Part shown: one piece after another, positions 1-12,008 of the stretch
Position numbering within the stretch: position 1 is the stretch's first letter
How the letters are laid out: each line of letters starts with the position of its first letter
Assembly: GCA_033557465.1 (NCBI GenBank)
Contig: CM066043.1
Span: 108,180,278 to 108,244,277, forward strand
Direction: 5' to 3'
Length of the DNA: 64,000 bases
From: Ichthyophis bannanicus
Lineage: Eukaryota; Chordata; Amphibia; Gymnophiona; Ichthyophiidae
Program-made: the position numbers and the translations under genes
Notes under the pieces: generated by a model
Told to the model about the DNA's origin: nothing
The model's input: only the letters and a program-made list of their open reading frames with translations
Databases searched by the model: none

Positions 1-59
1 CCAGATGTTATCTGTTTAGCACTGGGATAGAGCGGAGGCGGGCCATGGTGCTACTCATG

Positions 60-177
60 TAGCACCAATTTTCAATGCTACATGTTTAGTACACTGCGCC
101 TTAAAGATAGGCGTGGGAAAACCTTGCCTATCTTTAAGGCACTGGGGCTAACCATGTAGCATCAAAAATCGGTGCTA
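60..177. repeat. Foldback repeat with two nested inverted repeats
   Basis: An inner perfect 15-bp inverted repeat (98-112 with 126-140) has a 13-base loop. An outer inverted repeat (60-84 with 153-177) matches at about 22 of 25 positions. The structure could fold as one long hairpin. Family unknown; probably a foldback or MITE-type repeat. Confidence 0.6.
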
Positions 178-2073
178 AATGGGTAGCTCCTGTGGCTACC
201 TGGCTGTGCATGTAAAACCTGGATTTTTAATGCCAGGGCCACATATGACCCCCTAGCATGTAAAATCCGGGTTAGGCAGGAGCTGGGTGGGCTATGCACT
301 GATGCGGTGCATATCACTGCCCTGCTCAAAATCGGGCCCATGGTATCTACCTGCAGCATGTGGAAATGGCATTTCCATGGGGGCCATTGTGCTGCGCAAC
401 TGCTGGCCAATAATTGTCCTGTGTAATGTCCTAGGGTAGCTGCAGCTGTTTTCCAAGAACCTGCATTCAGTGAGCGATGAGTGGCCAGGAAGAAGCAGTG
501 CTGACACCAACCTGCAGGTCTTGCATAATCCATCTGCAGATTCAGGGTCCCAGGCACACAGGACAAGAGGATTGCATCTTTTTCATAAGATCTCTCATCC
601 ACAAGATCAATCACAGTCTACAGCCATATATTAGGCAACAGTACATAGTTTCAGCCATTTGCATGACATCTGTGCCTGATCTGCTAGTTATCACCCACTA
701 CATGTACACATAGTCACCATGAAGACATTGGCTTTCTACAGTGTAGACATCCAGCAGCCTGGATAGTGACTGGACTGCAGCAAAGACACAGTACCCATAT
801 CACTACAGCTTGACTCTATATAGCACTTTGTGTAGACATAGCCATGAAATGGTCACAGCTCGGTCAGAGTGAGAGTGGCCTCTCAGCATGTACTGATGTG
901 TGCACCCTGGCCATGCTTGTGGCAGACCCACATTAGGATGGTTCAGCCATTTACCTAACCTCTGACTCATATGCATCCTGTGCAAATTGGTTTGATTCAA
1001 ACAATATCCAGAATCCTCTTCTCTCATTTGTATGCCCTTTTACTTTAAACTTGTGGAATGCTAATGCTATGCTAGGTGCACTGGAAATTGGGCCACAGAC
1101 AGCCTGTGAGTGCATGTTGGCCCACAGTGGCCTATGTCTGACACTTCCCCAAATACTGTGTCCCCTGCACAGCTTGTGGCAGTGAGCATTGTTCATAGTG
1201 CCATGCTTATACACCCCTATAATGTAATGTCCTTAGCCATGGATCCTGCAGAACTGGCCAGTGCGGCACATGTACTGTTCCATGCTGCAGATGCAGTGCC
1301 CCCCCCAAAGGGCGCATGGAAGCATGGCAGGTTGGACATGGGGTTAGATGTAGGTACAATTGCTGGCTACATGTAGGCCACCATTCCATTCCTCTTTGTA
1401 CTCTAACAACATCCTTGTGACTGTCACATTTGGTGCCCATGGGGTGGTTGTTATGAAGGTTGTTATGAAGGCCCTCTGATGTAACACATGATGACACTGA
1501 GTAGCCCATATATCTTCTGGGAATGTGAACATAGGCTTTTTCCAACAATACCAACTATGAAGGGCACATCCTAAACATGTATGGTACTGTTCCCCCCCAC
1601 CCCAACATTCACCTCCAGGCACTGCCTTCCCATATGGTGACAGGCAAAGCAGAGACCAACATGACATCCTGTAGCACATTTCGGCAGATGGAATTGTGCA
1701 CACATCATTCAGAGATCAGGGTCCCACATTACAATCAGGCAAAGAAATGCATTTTGACTCTCTTTTGTAATAATAGGTAATGTACTGCTGAAATCTTAGA
1801 TCAATGAGCAGTGGACAGTGTTGAGATGGTATATATTGTTTACACATTGGCATGGTATGGACTTGCCTATATGTGCATACTGTGCATGGAGCAAACAGTC
1901 CCCCAGATTGTACTGTGCAAGTGTATTATAGGACAAGAGCAACGTGCATGCAGGTAAATCACAGAATTTTTCCAGGGTCACCAACTAAGTGACTGAATTG
2001 GACATTCGCAGAGGCCATCCATCCACTTGAGCCTAGTTCCCTATAGGCTGCAGCTGTACCAGGTAGGCTGACA
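178..2073. other. No gene recognised
   Basis: Several short frames occur on both strands, but none resembles a protein family and they overlap one another. No RNA gene, target-site duplication or terminal repeat was recognised. Treated as unannotated intergenic DNA or old repeats. Confidence 0.5.
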
Positions 2074-4125
2074 GTGTTATTTATTTATTTATTTATTTAT
2101 TTTACATGTCTTTTATACCGCGCTATTCAACATCAGTGCGGTTTACATGGAACACAAAACATATTGCATTTACGGAACTGTGTTTACAATGAACAGGTAT
2201 GAAAACTTGGATAACTTGGGAAACTATTTACATCTAATCTTCATGGAAGTCGTATTTCGCTAGTCATATTCATTGGTGTCTTCTAGGGTTGGATTCGATT
2301 GTGTGGCCTAGTCTAGTCCGTGGATGGGGCTATTGTATCGCCGCGCCGTCTACCTAGTAGTACATGCAGAATAGGTAGTGCTTTACCGCCTTCCTAAACT
2401 GGGCCAGGTCAGGGATTGAGCGTATGTTGGGTGGTAGAGTGTTCCAGCCTCTAGGTGCGCAAAATTTGAAAGCTCTGTTTGCTGTTGCCTGGGTGCATTG
2501 GGTTATTTCTTTCGGGACTATTAGTGTGTTGACCGCTACTGATCTTCTGGACCTGTTGGGGGGAGTGATTTGGATAAGATCTGCTAGTGATGCAGAGGAG
2601 AGCCCATTGATAGCTTTGAAGGTAAGCAGTAGGGTTTTGAAAGTGAGTCTGGCCTGTATAGGAAGCCAGTGGAGATGTTTCATGATGGGCGTGATGTGAT
2701 CTTTCTTGGAAGCTCCAAGTAGTATTCTCGCTGCAGTGTTCATCGCGAGCTGTAGAAGGTTCAAAGTAGATTGAGGAAGACCATGCAGGATTGAATTGGC
2801 GTAGTCAAACTGTGGTTTGATTAGCGCTTGATAAATTGTCTGGAAGTCATCCGGTTCTAGCAGGAAACGGAGGTGCCTGAGGGTATGGATCTTGTGGTAT
2901 ACCGCTCTAACTACGTTGCTTATGTGCATCCTTCATGTCTAGGCACTGGTCCAAGGTGACTCCAAGGTACCGGATCTTGGGTTTGGTCTGTAGTTCAGCT
3001 TCCTTGACCTTTAGGTGAGGCAGTGTGGTGAAGTTTGGATTCCTCATGATGAACAGGACCTCTGTTTTCTTGTGCTGAATTCTGAGGTTCTGAGATTGCA
3101 GCCAATTGGATACTGCATTGAAGCAGTCTGTCAGAGGGGAGAGGTCTGGGTTCTCTGTCGAGAAGGGCATGTAAAGTAGTACATCGTCTGCATATATCAA
3201 GCAGTTAACACTGTAAGACCGGATGAGGTTACAGATGGGCTGCATGTATATGTTGAACATCAGGGTGGATAGGGAGGATCCTTGTGGGATGCCTTGCTTC
3301 TGGTGGAATGGTTCAGATGTTAAGGTCCCTGATCGTACGTGCTGCCATCTGTCCGAGAGGCACCAGTCTATTGCTGTTTCACAGATACCCTTCTCCTTGA
3401 GGTGCTCTAGGAGAAGCTTGTGGCTTACTGAATCGAAAGCAGCTGCTATGTCCAAGAAAATGAGGACAAACCCCTGACGGATGTTATCGATTCCAGCAGT
3501 TATGTTATTTAGGAGGGTGGTGAGGAGCGATTCAACACCGTGATATTCTCTAAAACCATGTTGGCAAGGGTCCAGCGGCGAAATGGTGTCGATGTGTTCT
3601 TGAATTTATCTTTGGACTTCTTTTTCCATTATTTTGGCTAGAAGTGGTATGCTCGATATCGGTCTATATGACTCAACCTTCTGGGTGTTGAGCTTGCTAT
3701 TTTTTAGCAGAGGTCTAATGGATGTGTGTTTGAGAGATTGGGGGAACGTACCTGTTGTGAAGGTTCAGTCCATGAGCCTGGCTATAAAAGGGCTAAGGTT
3801 GGACCGTAGCTCCTTTATCCAGAAGGCAGGGCAAGGGTCAGTCTGAGCAGTGGTGGTGTTGATTGTCGCAATAGTGTTTTCAATGTGTTTCTTGGATGGC
3901 GTGGTGAAAGTGGTCAAGGGTGTTATATTGGTTTGAACAAGAGCCACGCTGGGAACTGGAAATTTGTTGGTTTGGCATAGCTTTGATTGCAGGTAATCCG
4001 CAAAGTCTTGAGGGTGGATCTCATTTGTTTGTTCGGGGGCAGGTTCCTTAGTTAGATTTTTAACGAGGCTGAACAGGTCATGTGGTTTGTTCAGTGTTGC
4101 CATAGATACAGCTGTTATGGCAGTT
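2074..4125 (-). mobile_element. L2-type (L2/CR1 group) LINE, 3' part, decayed
   Basis: This is the 3' half of a non-LTR retrotransposon read on the minus strand. The 3' end is a TTTA-rich tract at 2079-2102, which reads as an AAAT-type tail on the minus strand. It is preceded by a hairpin-forming tail (2117-2142) next to a TATAAAAG-like string. Upstream lie reverse transcriptase pieces (see the entry at 2354-4103). The tail is nearly the same as that of a SINE at 55556-55772, so the SINE probably used this LINE's machinery. No 5' end or target-site duplication was identified, so the copy is probably 5' truncated. Confidence 0.85.
2354..4103 (-). pseudogene. L2-type LINE ORF2 reverse transcriptase remnant
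   Basis: Three minus-strand pieces belong to one ORF2. 3765-4103 is the region before the RT. 2907-3455 carries RT motifs, with DIAAAFDSVSH (the first catalytic aspartate block), QGIPQGSSLS and LIYADDVLLY (the YADD catalytic pair). 2354-2929 is the C-terminal domain with HLHWLPIQARLTFK and WNTLPPNIR, typical of L2/CR1-group LINEs. The last two pieces overlap in different frames, so a frameshift separates them, and a gap or frame break lies at 3456-3764. The enzyme would copy LINE RNA at a nicked target. The breaks make this copy non-functional. Confidence 0.85.
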
Positions 4126-5835
4126 GGTATTAATCAGGCCTCTCACATATGCAAATTGGTGTGTCCTGAGGCCTGTAGGCTCAGTCAGAGGTGAGGGGTG
4201 CAACACACACACATGTTTCCCCCCTGCTCACTCCAGTCAAACCAGCAGATGATATGGGAGCTGCACAGCAGTGTCATGTTGGGAGGTAAATGTAGGGGAA
4301 TGCTGCGGGGGATGGGCCTTGATGATGGTGTAACTGGGAATGCATTACAGCGTCACAACCACAGGTTGCAGCTATTTACTGAAAACTAATCTTCTGCTTG
4401 TTAATGGGATCTCACACAGTATGTAGAGTTGCTGAACAGCTGACCTGCAGCATGTTGTATGCACAGCTATAAAGCCTAGGCACCACATGCATGTACAGTG
4501 CATTGCTGCAGCTCACTCTGGAGACACACACATGACCCCGCTGTCCAAAAGTGGTGCAGGTTGGCATTCTTACCTGCCTCTTAGGCCTCCTTTCATGCTT
4601 TACCACTGTCAATGCCTGCTCAGTGTGCAGGCACTATTAGCATGCTCTGCAATGCTCGAGTGCTGTCAATGCCCACTCAGTGTGCCAGTGCTATTAGCAT
4701 GCTCTGCCATCCAGCTGTGAATGGTGCAGCTTCTCAGTGTGGCAGCTGAATGTGTAGACTCATGCTGGACGAAATGTTGAAGGTTGCACATTATGATACA
4801 TGTTCTGGAAACATAGGATAAAGTTAACACACCTGGACATACCATTCCTGATCCACAGGCTGTCCTTGAACCTGTGACCTTTCTCTCATACACACACTGA
4901 CTATGTGTTTAGAGCCACAAAGTAGCCATGTGGTTTCATCAATCCATGGGTATATATGTGGTCATTGTCAGGCTGCATGAGGGCATGAGTTGGGGTATGC
5001 TTAGATGCAATACTTGTCTGCCACGGTATATTTGGCAGGTGTGGGACAGGGACATCTTGTTAGGTCTGTATGTTGCACAGCCTTGCTACAGTATGCTGCT
5101 GATTCAACTGACATTCATGTCTTACATATGGGATCTGTCCAGTCGAAAGGGCAGGCCGTGGTACATGAAAATACACATTCCAGACCACACACATAGTAGA
5201 ATGACCAACATCCCCATTTCCTGGTGTATGCTTGTGGGGCAGTCATAGAATAATCTCATATTTTGCAGACCACAATTGCTCATTCAGATTCATATGTGGC
5301 TCAGATGGTTGTAACTGAATGAGTATTTACTCATGGAGGGGTCACTGGTTCACACACAGGTTATGGCCATCATTTGGCAGCTGAGGGGCAGGGTGGTCAT
5401 TTTAACTCTGACATGGGCTGTTATCATATTGCATAGTCTTCCTGCCTCAGTGGCATAGTTTTTCACCCCACTTGCATATATCCACTCAATATGTACAAGT
5501 GGGAGGCATCCTGATCCCAGGGCCAGCCCATCCACTTGGCAAACTATCCAGTTGCCAAGGTCCACTGAGCATGGTGGACCGCATGCCAGCCAATCCCCCC
5601 CTCCCTGCCATCATGACACAGTTGCTACTTCAGTGCTGCAGGCAGCCTTATTGAAGTTGCACACATGCGGCTAGTCACACCATGGAGCTCCTGCCCCCCT
5701 CCACTGGGGGATGTGGGCATGCATGCTGCTGCCTTAGACCTCGGAAGAGAGGGGTCACTATATGCTCCGCTGTACCTGCTACTGACATGCTTGCCATTCA
5801 CCACTGACAGTGGCAACTGCAGCATTGCACCTGAC
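4126..5835. other. No gene; contains a two-unit tandem duplication
   Basis: No coding region or known repeat recognised. A 57-bp segment starting at 4606 is repeated directly from 4663 to about 4713, with scattered substitutions. The rest looks like ordinary unique or very old repeat DNA. Confidence 0.5.
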
Positions 5836-5956
5836 ACACAGGACTAGATTATAAGCTCTGATGAGCAGGGATCGTCTTTTACACAGGGCCGGATTTACCT
5901 ATAAGCCATGTACGCCATGGCGTAGGGCCGACAGCTGGCAAGGGCCCACAAAAAGC

Positions 5957-6240
5957 TGCCGCGGCAGCATGAACGTTCCCGCGGGGCCCCCTCTGCCCTG
6001 CCGAATCCCCGGCTGAGCCCCTCCGTGCCGGCTTTGAGAGGCGTGAAGGGAGAGTGTCTCCCTCGCGTCTCTGTTAAGCCCGCAGGGGCTGATGGGAAAT
6101 TTCCCATCAGCCCCTGCGGGCTTAACAGAGACGCGAGGGAGACACTTTCCCTTCGCGCCTCTCAAAGCCGTCGCGGAGGGAGGGATTCGGCAGGGCTGAG
6201 AGGGCCCCGCGGGACCGTCCATGCTGCCGCGGCCTCTATC
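5957..6240. repeat. Large near-perfect palindrome inside hAT copy 1
   Basis: GC-rich arms of about 135 bp meet at the centre GATGGGAAATTTCCCATC (6091-6108). Small differences lie near the outer ends. The related copy at 34491-37078 has a rearranged version (about 36640-36960), and the copy at 37538 keeps only one arm. Confidence 0.9.
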
Positions 6241-6779
6241 AGCTGTCTCTGCAGAGCTGGGCCTGGAGAGGGACAGGTAGAGAAACTCAAAGGGAGTGAG
6301 GAATGGTGGTCTGGTCAGAGCTTTGTAGGGAGGGAGAAGAAGCCTGAGATATCTTTCAGAGTAGGTTAAGGAGAATGCAGCAAGATCTATTTTTTAGGGG
6401 CGGGGGGATTAAGGAAAATATGGAGAGAGCTTTGGATGAAGGAACAAGCATATGAGGAGGGAAAACATGTGAGAGATTGTAGTGGGGAAGAAGATTTTCA
6501 GATCAGAGGGAGTGGAGAGGAATGGAGGAGACGTTTTTGCAGGTGGAAAGGTTGCAGGAATACTGTAGGTTTCTGAATGAAGAGAATGAAGACTGAACCT
6601 GGGATTGAAAAAGAGAAAAAGGGGGAACAAATGATGAAGAGGGGGGAGACCCCAAAGGTGGGGTGGACAAAAGAATACAAACAGAGAGAGGAGCGGTTGG
6701 GGGACCAAGGAAAAAGGGGAGGGAGTCTGCTAGATAAGAGAAAAGGGTACTCATTGGGTAGAAGGAGAACAGAAAAGGA

Positions 6780-7500
6780 TCTATGGTGGGCTATGGGGGG
6801 GGGGCTAGGACTGGAAATGGGCTGGGGGGGGATAAGATGAGGTGGGCTGATGGGGTTAGGACTGGTAATGGGCTGTGGGCTGTTGGGGGGGTTAGAACTG
6901 GTAAAGGGCGATGGGGGGTTAAGAATAGTAATGGGCTGAGGGCTGATGGGGGCTGTCTGGTAATGGGCAATGGGGGGGCAAGGACTCGAAAAGGCCGGGG
7001 GGGTTTAAGAGTGGAGGTGGGCTGATGGGGTTAGGACTGGTAATGGGCTGTGGGCTGTTGGGGGGGTTAGAAACTGGTAATGGGCTATGGGGGGGGTTAA
7101 GACTGATAATGGGCTGTGGGCTGTTGGGAGGGTTAGAACTGGTAATGGGCTATGAGGGGGGTTAAGACTGATAATGGGCTGTGGGCTGATGGGGGCTGTC
7201 TGGTAATGGGCTATGGGGGGGCTAGGACTGGAAATGGGCTGGGGGGGTTGACTGGAGGTGGGCTAATGGGGTTAGGACTGGAAGTGGGCTGATGGGGGGT
7301 TAGGACTGGTAATGGGTTATAGGGGGGGCTTAAACTGAAAATGGGGTGATGGGGGGTTAGGACTGGAAGTTGGTTGATGGGGGGGCTAGGACTGGTATTG
7401 GGTTGGGGGGTTGCTAGGACTGGAAATGGGCTGATGGGTGGCTAGGACTGGAAATGGGCTGATGCAGGGACTAGAAGGGAATGGATGCTGGATGAGGCTG
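6780..7500. repeat. G-rich minisatellite inside hAT copy 1
   Basis: Degenerate tandem units of roughly 30-45 bp are built on GGGCTGATGGGGTTAGGACT with GGTAATGGGCTATGG-like halves. The G runs could form quadruplexes. The same array type occurs in the two sister elements. Confidence 0.88.
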
Positions 7501-8640
7501 GAACTAGAAGGGAGCTGATGTTGGGGGAGGATTAGAATGGGATGGGGCTGGAAGAGTAAAATGGAGAAGGGAAAAATATTTTGTGTGGGAGGGATAAAAA
7601 ATCTACAATTGGCCGGGTATTGGGAGAGTAAGTGGGGATTGAGGATGGAGGGGTAAAATTTGAGTGGATGAAATAGGAATGAGGAAAGAGCAAAAGGAGA
7701 AAGATTAGTATGTTAAAGCAGATGTAGAGAGAGAATGGAAAAAAAACTAGAAGAGAGAAGAAAGGACAAATGGACAGCAGACGATGGAGAGTTAGCAGAA
7801 GACACGAAGAAAGAAACCAGAAGAAAGTGGCTGGAGCAATTGCAGCTGAAAAAAAATGCACAAAAGGTAGAAAAATATCTCTTTATTTTGAATTTATTAA
7901 TTGGAATATGTCAGCTCTGGTAAATGTGCATCATTAACGTCTGCGCTTTGTTTAGTACAAGAGCAAATTAATGTATAGTTTTATTTCTACAGTGTTGTAC
8001 ATTCCAAGTTTGGCTTTTGGGATTCCCAGTTTAATTATTGTCTTCCTGTTTCTAAATTGTGATTACTTGTTTGGTGATGGTCTATGTTCTGCATGTGTAA
8101 CTGAGCTGAGGTGTTCTGTTTATATAATTCCTATTTGACATTGCCACTTGTTCTCTTTCCCCAGTAGGTCATGTATTGTTGTTCTCTGAAATGTATTGGT
8201 TTAATATTTGCAGTGTTGCCTTTTGATTGGTAGAGTATGGTGCTTTGTGAGTCCTGGTAGTGCTGTTAGGATACGGCGGGTTTGCTATGGGTTCTAAATG
8301 GGCAGTTTGTGTAGTAGTTCCTAATGTGTCTGGCAGTTGGCACTGGATTATAGTAATGTAGAAATCTTTTAGTCTTTCTTTATCCATACACTCATTAAGA
8401 GGCACGTTTACTAAAAGTTAGTATATGGTAACATTATGCTAATATTTATGCAAATGAGGCCCCTTATGCAAATGAGGCCCCGCACCCCCCCTTGGGCCGC
8501 CCCTGCTGGGGGCCCACAATTTTTGTTGGCGTAGAGCCTCACTCGAGGTAAATCCGGCCCTGCTTTTACATGTGCCTGTGCAGTGTTGTGTATGTCTTGT
8601 AGTGCTGTACAAATGTTCAGTAGTAGTAGTAGTAATAGGA

Positions 8641-8862
8641 GCTCTAACGCATGGTAACACAAAATGGCATTAAAGGAGCATACACTATGGCCTCCCAGTC
8701 TCCACCCCATTAATGCCCACTCTCCGCCTCCTTTTACCTGAACACTACAGGCCCAGTTTCCACACGTTAATACAGCGTTATTGGGTGTTAACCGCTCACA
8801 GGCACCGATAACACCCATTAACAGCACCTTTGCTCCCTTACCACTCTAGTAAACATGCCCCT
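8641..8862. repeat. Possible MITE fragment (Harbinger-like end)
   Basis: The right end reads CTAGTAAACATGCCCCTTA, resembling the ends of the element at 58162-59602. An internal inverted pair (TGGGTGTTAAC / GATAACACCCA) is present. The left end is not convincing. Confidence 0.35.
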
Positions 8863-9940
8863 TAGTTTATTTTATTCCCACTGTGTTCCTGTATAGGTAT
8901 TCCAGGGGAAATTCATTTTTCTTTCACCCCCAGGGCTCTGTAGAGGTTAAGGGTGATACCATCTTACCCTCAGGTACTGTGGACAAAATGGTTAGGCAAA
9001 CCCACCTTTAGACACTCCCAGGTGGTTACATTGTTATTATGGGTAGGGCTCATAATACTAAGGGAAAGGCAGGAAAACCACCCTCAAATTTAACCTCACT
9101 TATTCTGCTGTATCCCAGGTCACTGAGACCTTTCTTGTCAGTTGTCAGCTGAGCAGGGATATAGCAAGAGCTGTGTGAGCAGTCAAGCTGCAGAGGGCAC
9201 AAGTATAGAAGGTGCACTGATGTCATCACTGGGCTTTCAGGAAGCCTTAGAGTGAGTTGCCGCATTTGGCTGGGGAGACAGAAGAGCACCAAGTTTACAA
9301 ATCTCACATGGCATATTTCTAGCTTATTGCAGTCCTGCGGCGAGCTACATCTTAGTGTTGCCACTTCCATGGTTTTCCCGCCCAATTGGGTGATGTTTTG
9401 GCCCAGGCAGCAGAAAAAATGAATGGGTCATGGATTATGGGGGTTTTTTGGGGTGATTTGCCCATGCCGCTTTGGGGAGAAACCCAAAGACAATACAACA
9501 ATAAAAGAAAAAACAGTGATAAAATAGCAAATTTCAGCTTCAGAAAGGTCAGAGCCCTTGGCTGCATCTCATTGGTCAGGTCCCAGAGCAGCACATTGGG
9601 AGCTAACCAGTGAGAGGTGGTAAGATAGGAATGGTTGACTGCCATATTCCAGTCAATCAGAGAAGGGGAGGGTGCGACCATGAGGAGGAAGGTTGTGTGA
9701 GGCCATGAGGCAAGGTGGGCATGGCCACAACTGATGGATTGTCACACCAACCAACTGGGTAAGGGGAGGGCGGGGCCAAGGGTGGATTGCTGTTTTGGGC
9801 TAGATTTTAATCCACTTTGGGCCTGGAAGTTTTGAGATCATCTGACAACACTGATACACCTCGTGCTGGCCTGGTTATTAGACAGACAGAAACAGAAGAG
9901 ACAGAAAGAGATAACAAGAGAAGGGAATAGAGGCAGACAG
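8863..9940. other. No gene recognised
   Basis: Only short, overlapping frames without similarity to any family I know. No terminal repeats or RNA genes seen. Confidence 0.5.
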
Positions 9941-10136
9941 GGCCTGGATAGGGTTACCAACTGGCCGGTTTTCAGCTGGCCTGGCCGTTTTTCCATGGCC
10001 AGGCCGGCTGCTGGCAGAGATACAAAACTGTCCCTTGAAAAGCCGTTTTTTTTGCTCTGGCCGCAAGATCGGAAGCGGCCAGAGCAGAAAACCGGCTTTG
10101 CGATCATGATCACAATCACGATCCCGGCTGTGTAAT

Positions 10137-10311
10137 AAAGTTAATTTAAAAGGAAAGAGAACCTGTGAGGAGCCCTCCGATCCTAGGAAACAACTTCTGC
10201 AGCGCCCGCCCCCTCTGACATCACTTCCTTTTTAGCCCGGGCACAGCAGAAGGAGTTTCCTAGGATCAGAGGGCTCCTCACAGGTACTCTTTTTTTTTTA
10301 AATTAACTTTA
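10137..10311. repeat. Foldback inside the second-family hAT
   Basis: The left arm (about 10137-10196) and the right arm (about 10250-10311) are inverted copies, including TGTGAGGAGCCCTC against its complement. The fragment at 17818-18340 has a longer, more perfect version. Confidence 0.75.
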
Positions 10312-11274
10312 TTGCAGCCACTGCTCTGTAAGAAGCAGGAGCAGCGGCTGCAAGGGGTGAAGCTGCACTGGGGGGGGGGGGGGTTAAGCTGCAGTGGGGA
10401 GAGGGGGGAAGGTGAAGCTTTACTGGGGGGGGGAGAAGCAGGAGCAGCGGCTACAAGGGGAAAGAGGTGGCAGAAGGGACTGACAGATGAAGGTGAGGGC
10501 TGGAAGAGAGCTGAAAGGTTGGGAGGAGGTGGCTGGAAGGGAGCTAACAGAGGGGGTAAGGAGGGAGCTCAAAGGGTGCTGACACCTGGGAATGGTACTG
10601 GTAAGTGACTGGGTAATGGGGAGGAGGCTGGAAAGGAGGGGGGGCACTGGGACTGGAAGGGAGCAGAAACGTGAGGATGGCACTGGAAAGGGGATGGACA
10701 GAGGGTAGGGTGACTGGAAGGGAGCTGACACGGGGAAGGCACTGGGAGTGGAAGTGAGCTGATACCTAGGATGGTGTTTGGACTACAAGGGACTGGACAG
10801 TGAGGAAGGAGGGGGACTAGAAGGGAATGGACGCCACTGGCAGTCCTGGGAACACAAGGGGATTGTCATTGGAATGTAATGGGAGGGGAGGACTGGAAAG
10901 GGGGCTGATGGAGGGTTACTGGGACTGGAAATAGGCTAAGGAAGTGAAGAAAAGAAAAGAAGAGACAAGAAATGGCAGATGGACTATAGACCATAGAAAA
11001 GCTAAGAGAAGACAGGAAAATGGAAGCCTCAGATCGGAACCAGCATGATCAGAGAATAAAATGGTCAGACAACAAAGGTACAAAAATAATTTTATTTTCA
11101 ATTTAATGATTGGACTTTGTACTATCTTTATATTTTACACAGTATGGGGAACTGTATCTCTTATTTATCTGATATTGCACTGCATGCAGAGTCTGGCTTC
11201 TTGGGGTTTCAGTTTAATTTTTGTCTATATATTTCTCTTGTTTTGTGCTCATTTATTGATGAAGACCTGTCTAT

Positions 11275-11276
<2 letters not shown>

Positions 11277-11308
<32 letters not shown>

Positions 11309-11317
11309 TGTGTGTGT
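11277..11317. repeat. (TG)n microsatellite
   Basis: About 20 TG dinucleotides with one TTTG interruption, inside the hAT element at 9949-11539. Confidence 0.95.
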
Positions 11318-11768
11318 ACAACCAATGCTGCGTATTCTATCAGTATAGAATTTCTGTTTAAGAATGTATAGAAATCTTGCTCATTCAGTTTTCACATTGC
11401 CCTCTTTGCAATTTTTGGGGGGACGGGGGTGGAGCAAGGGTGGGGTGGGGGCGGGGCAGGGCGGGGTTGGGGTGGGTATGGGCGGAGCATGACTAGACAC
11501 AGGTGGCGGGTTTTCTCTTTCAAAAAGTTGGCAACCCTAGGCCTGGAACTGCTATACACTGAAAATATTTCCTTGGGGACTGTGCTCTGGCTAGGGTGTT
11601 TAGTGTGAAGACTTCCCATGATAGTGATGAGTAGTCAAGAAGCTGTTCAAGGGGATGCCATGTGATCTTCCTTCCTGAAAGGAGAGTTTCAGATCATTCT
11701 AGGCTTTATATCTTGACTCCCCCATCTAGTGGATTGTTTGGACTTGAAGGCCTTTCTTGGAAGTCACT

Positions 11769-12008
11769 CAGACCCAGATTTAGGCATAGGCAGTTTGCCT
11801 AGGGTGTCAAAATTTGAAGATGCCAAATACCTGGCCCAATGAGGAGCCTACTTTGCTTATTTTAGGGTTGTGTACATATACTGCTTTAAATAGGCCCCAC
11901 TGTGGCACTATGGCCTTCCTCAGTTCTTCTGTCACCCCCCAAATCTCCCTTTCTGGGTTTTACTTTCTGGTCTTGCCTATGGGTGCCAAAATCTTAAGTC
12001 TGGGCCTG
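11769..12008 (+). mobile_element. Short hAT-type MITE
   Basis: A 240-bp element with ends CAGACCCAGATTTAGGC and the complement of CAGGCCCAGACTTAAGA. Flanking octamers AAGTCACT (11761-11768) and AAAGCACT (12009-12016) match at 6 of 8 positions and look like a decayed target-site duplication. It has no coding capacity. Confidence 0.7.

Larger units (their letters stand above)
5884..8562 (+). mobile_element. Non-autonomous hAT-type transposon, copy 1 (2.7 kb)
   Basis: Terminal inverted repeats read CAGGGCCGGATTTACCT at the left and its complement at the right. They are flanked by a perfect 8-bp target-site duplication, CTTTTACA. TIRs of this type with 8-bp duplications are the mark of hAT transposons. 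No transposase was recognised, so the element would depend on enzyme supplied elsewhere. Inside are a foldback (5957-6240), a long G-rich minisatellite (about 6780-7500) and a conserved unique segment (7550-8480). Two more copies lie at 34491-37078 (opposite orientation) and 37538-39749 (same orientation). Confidence 0.92.
5836..8640 (+). repeat. Retroposon 3' tail split by a hAT insertion
   Basis: The left part (5836-5883) reads as a common vertebrate retroposon tail (TTATAAGCTCTGATGAGCAG). It continues after the hAT element at 8563-8640, ending in a (TAG)n microsatellite (about 8619-8635). The 8-bp CTTTTACA is duplicated at the junctions (5876-5883 and 8563-8570), so the transposon landed in this older retroposon. 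Only the two flanks belong to it. Confidence 0.7.
9949..11539 (+). mobile_element. Non-autonomous hAT-type transposon, second family (1.6 kb)
   Basis: The ends read TAGGGTTACCAAC and GTTGGCAACCCTA. A perfect 8-bp target-site duplication, GGCCTGGA, lies at 9941-9948 and 11540-11547. No transposase frame is visible. The left end has GGCC-rich sequence that folds on itself, followed by a foldback (about 10137-10311), a G-rich purine tract and a (TG)n run. A fragment of the same family is nested in the element at 17706-18787. Confidence 0.9.

Noticed and set aside
5899..6369. Frames of 107-114 codons on both strands with similar peptides
   Set aside because: The similarity is caused by the palindrome at 5957-6240, which encodes related peptides on both strands.
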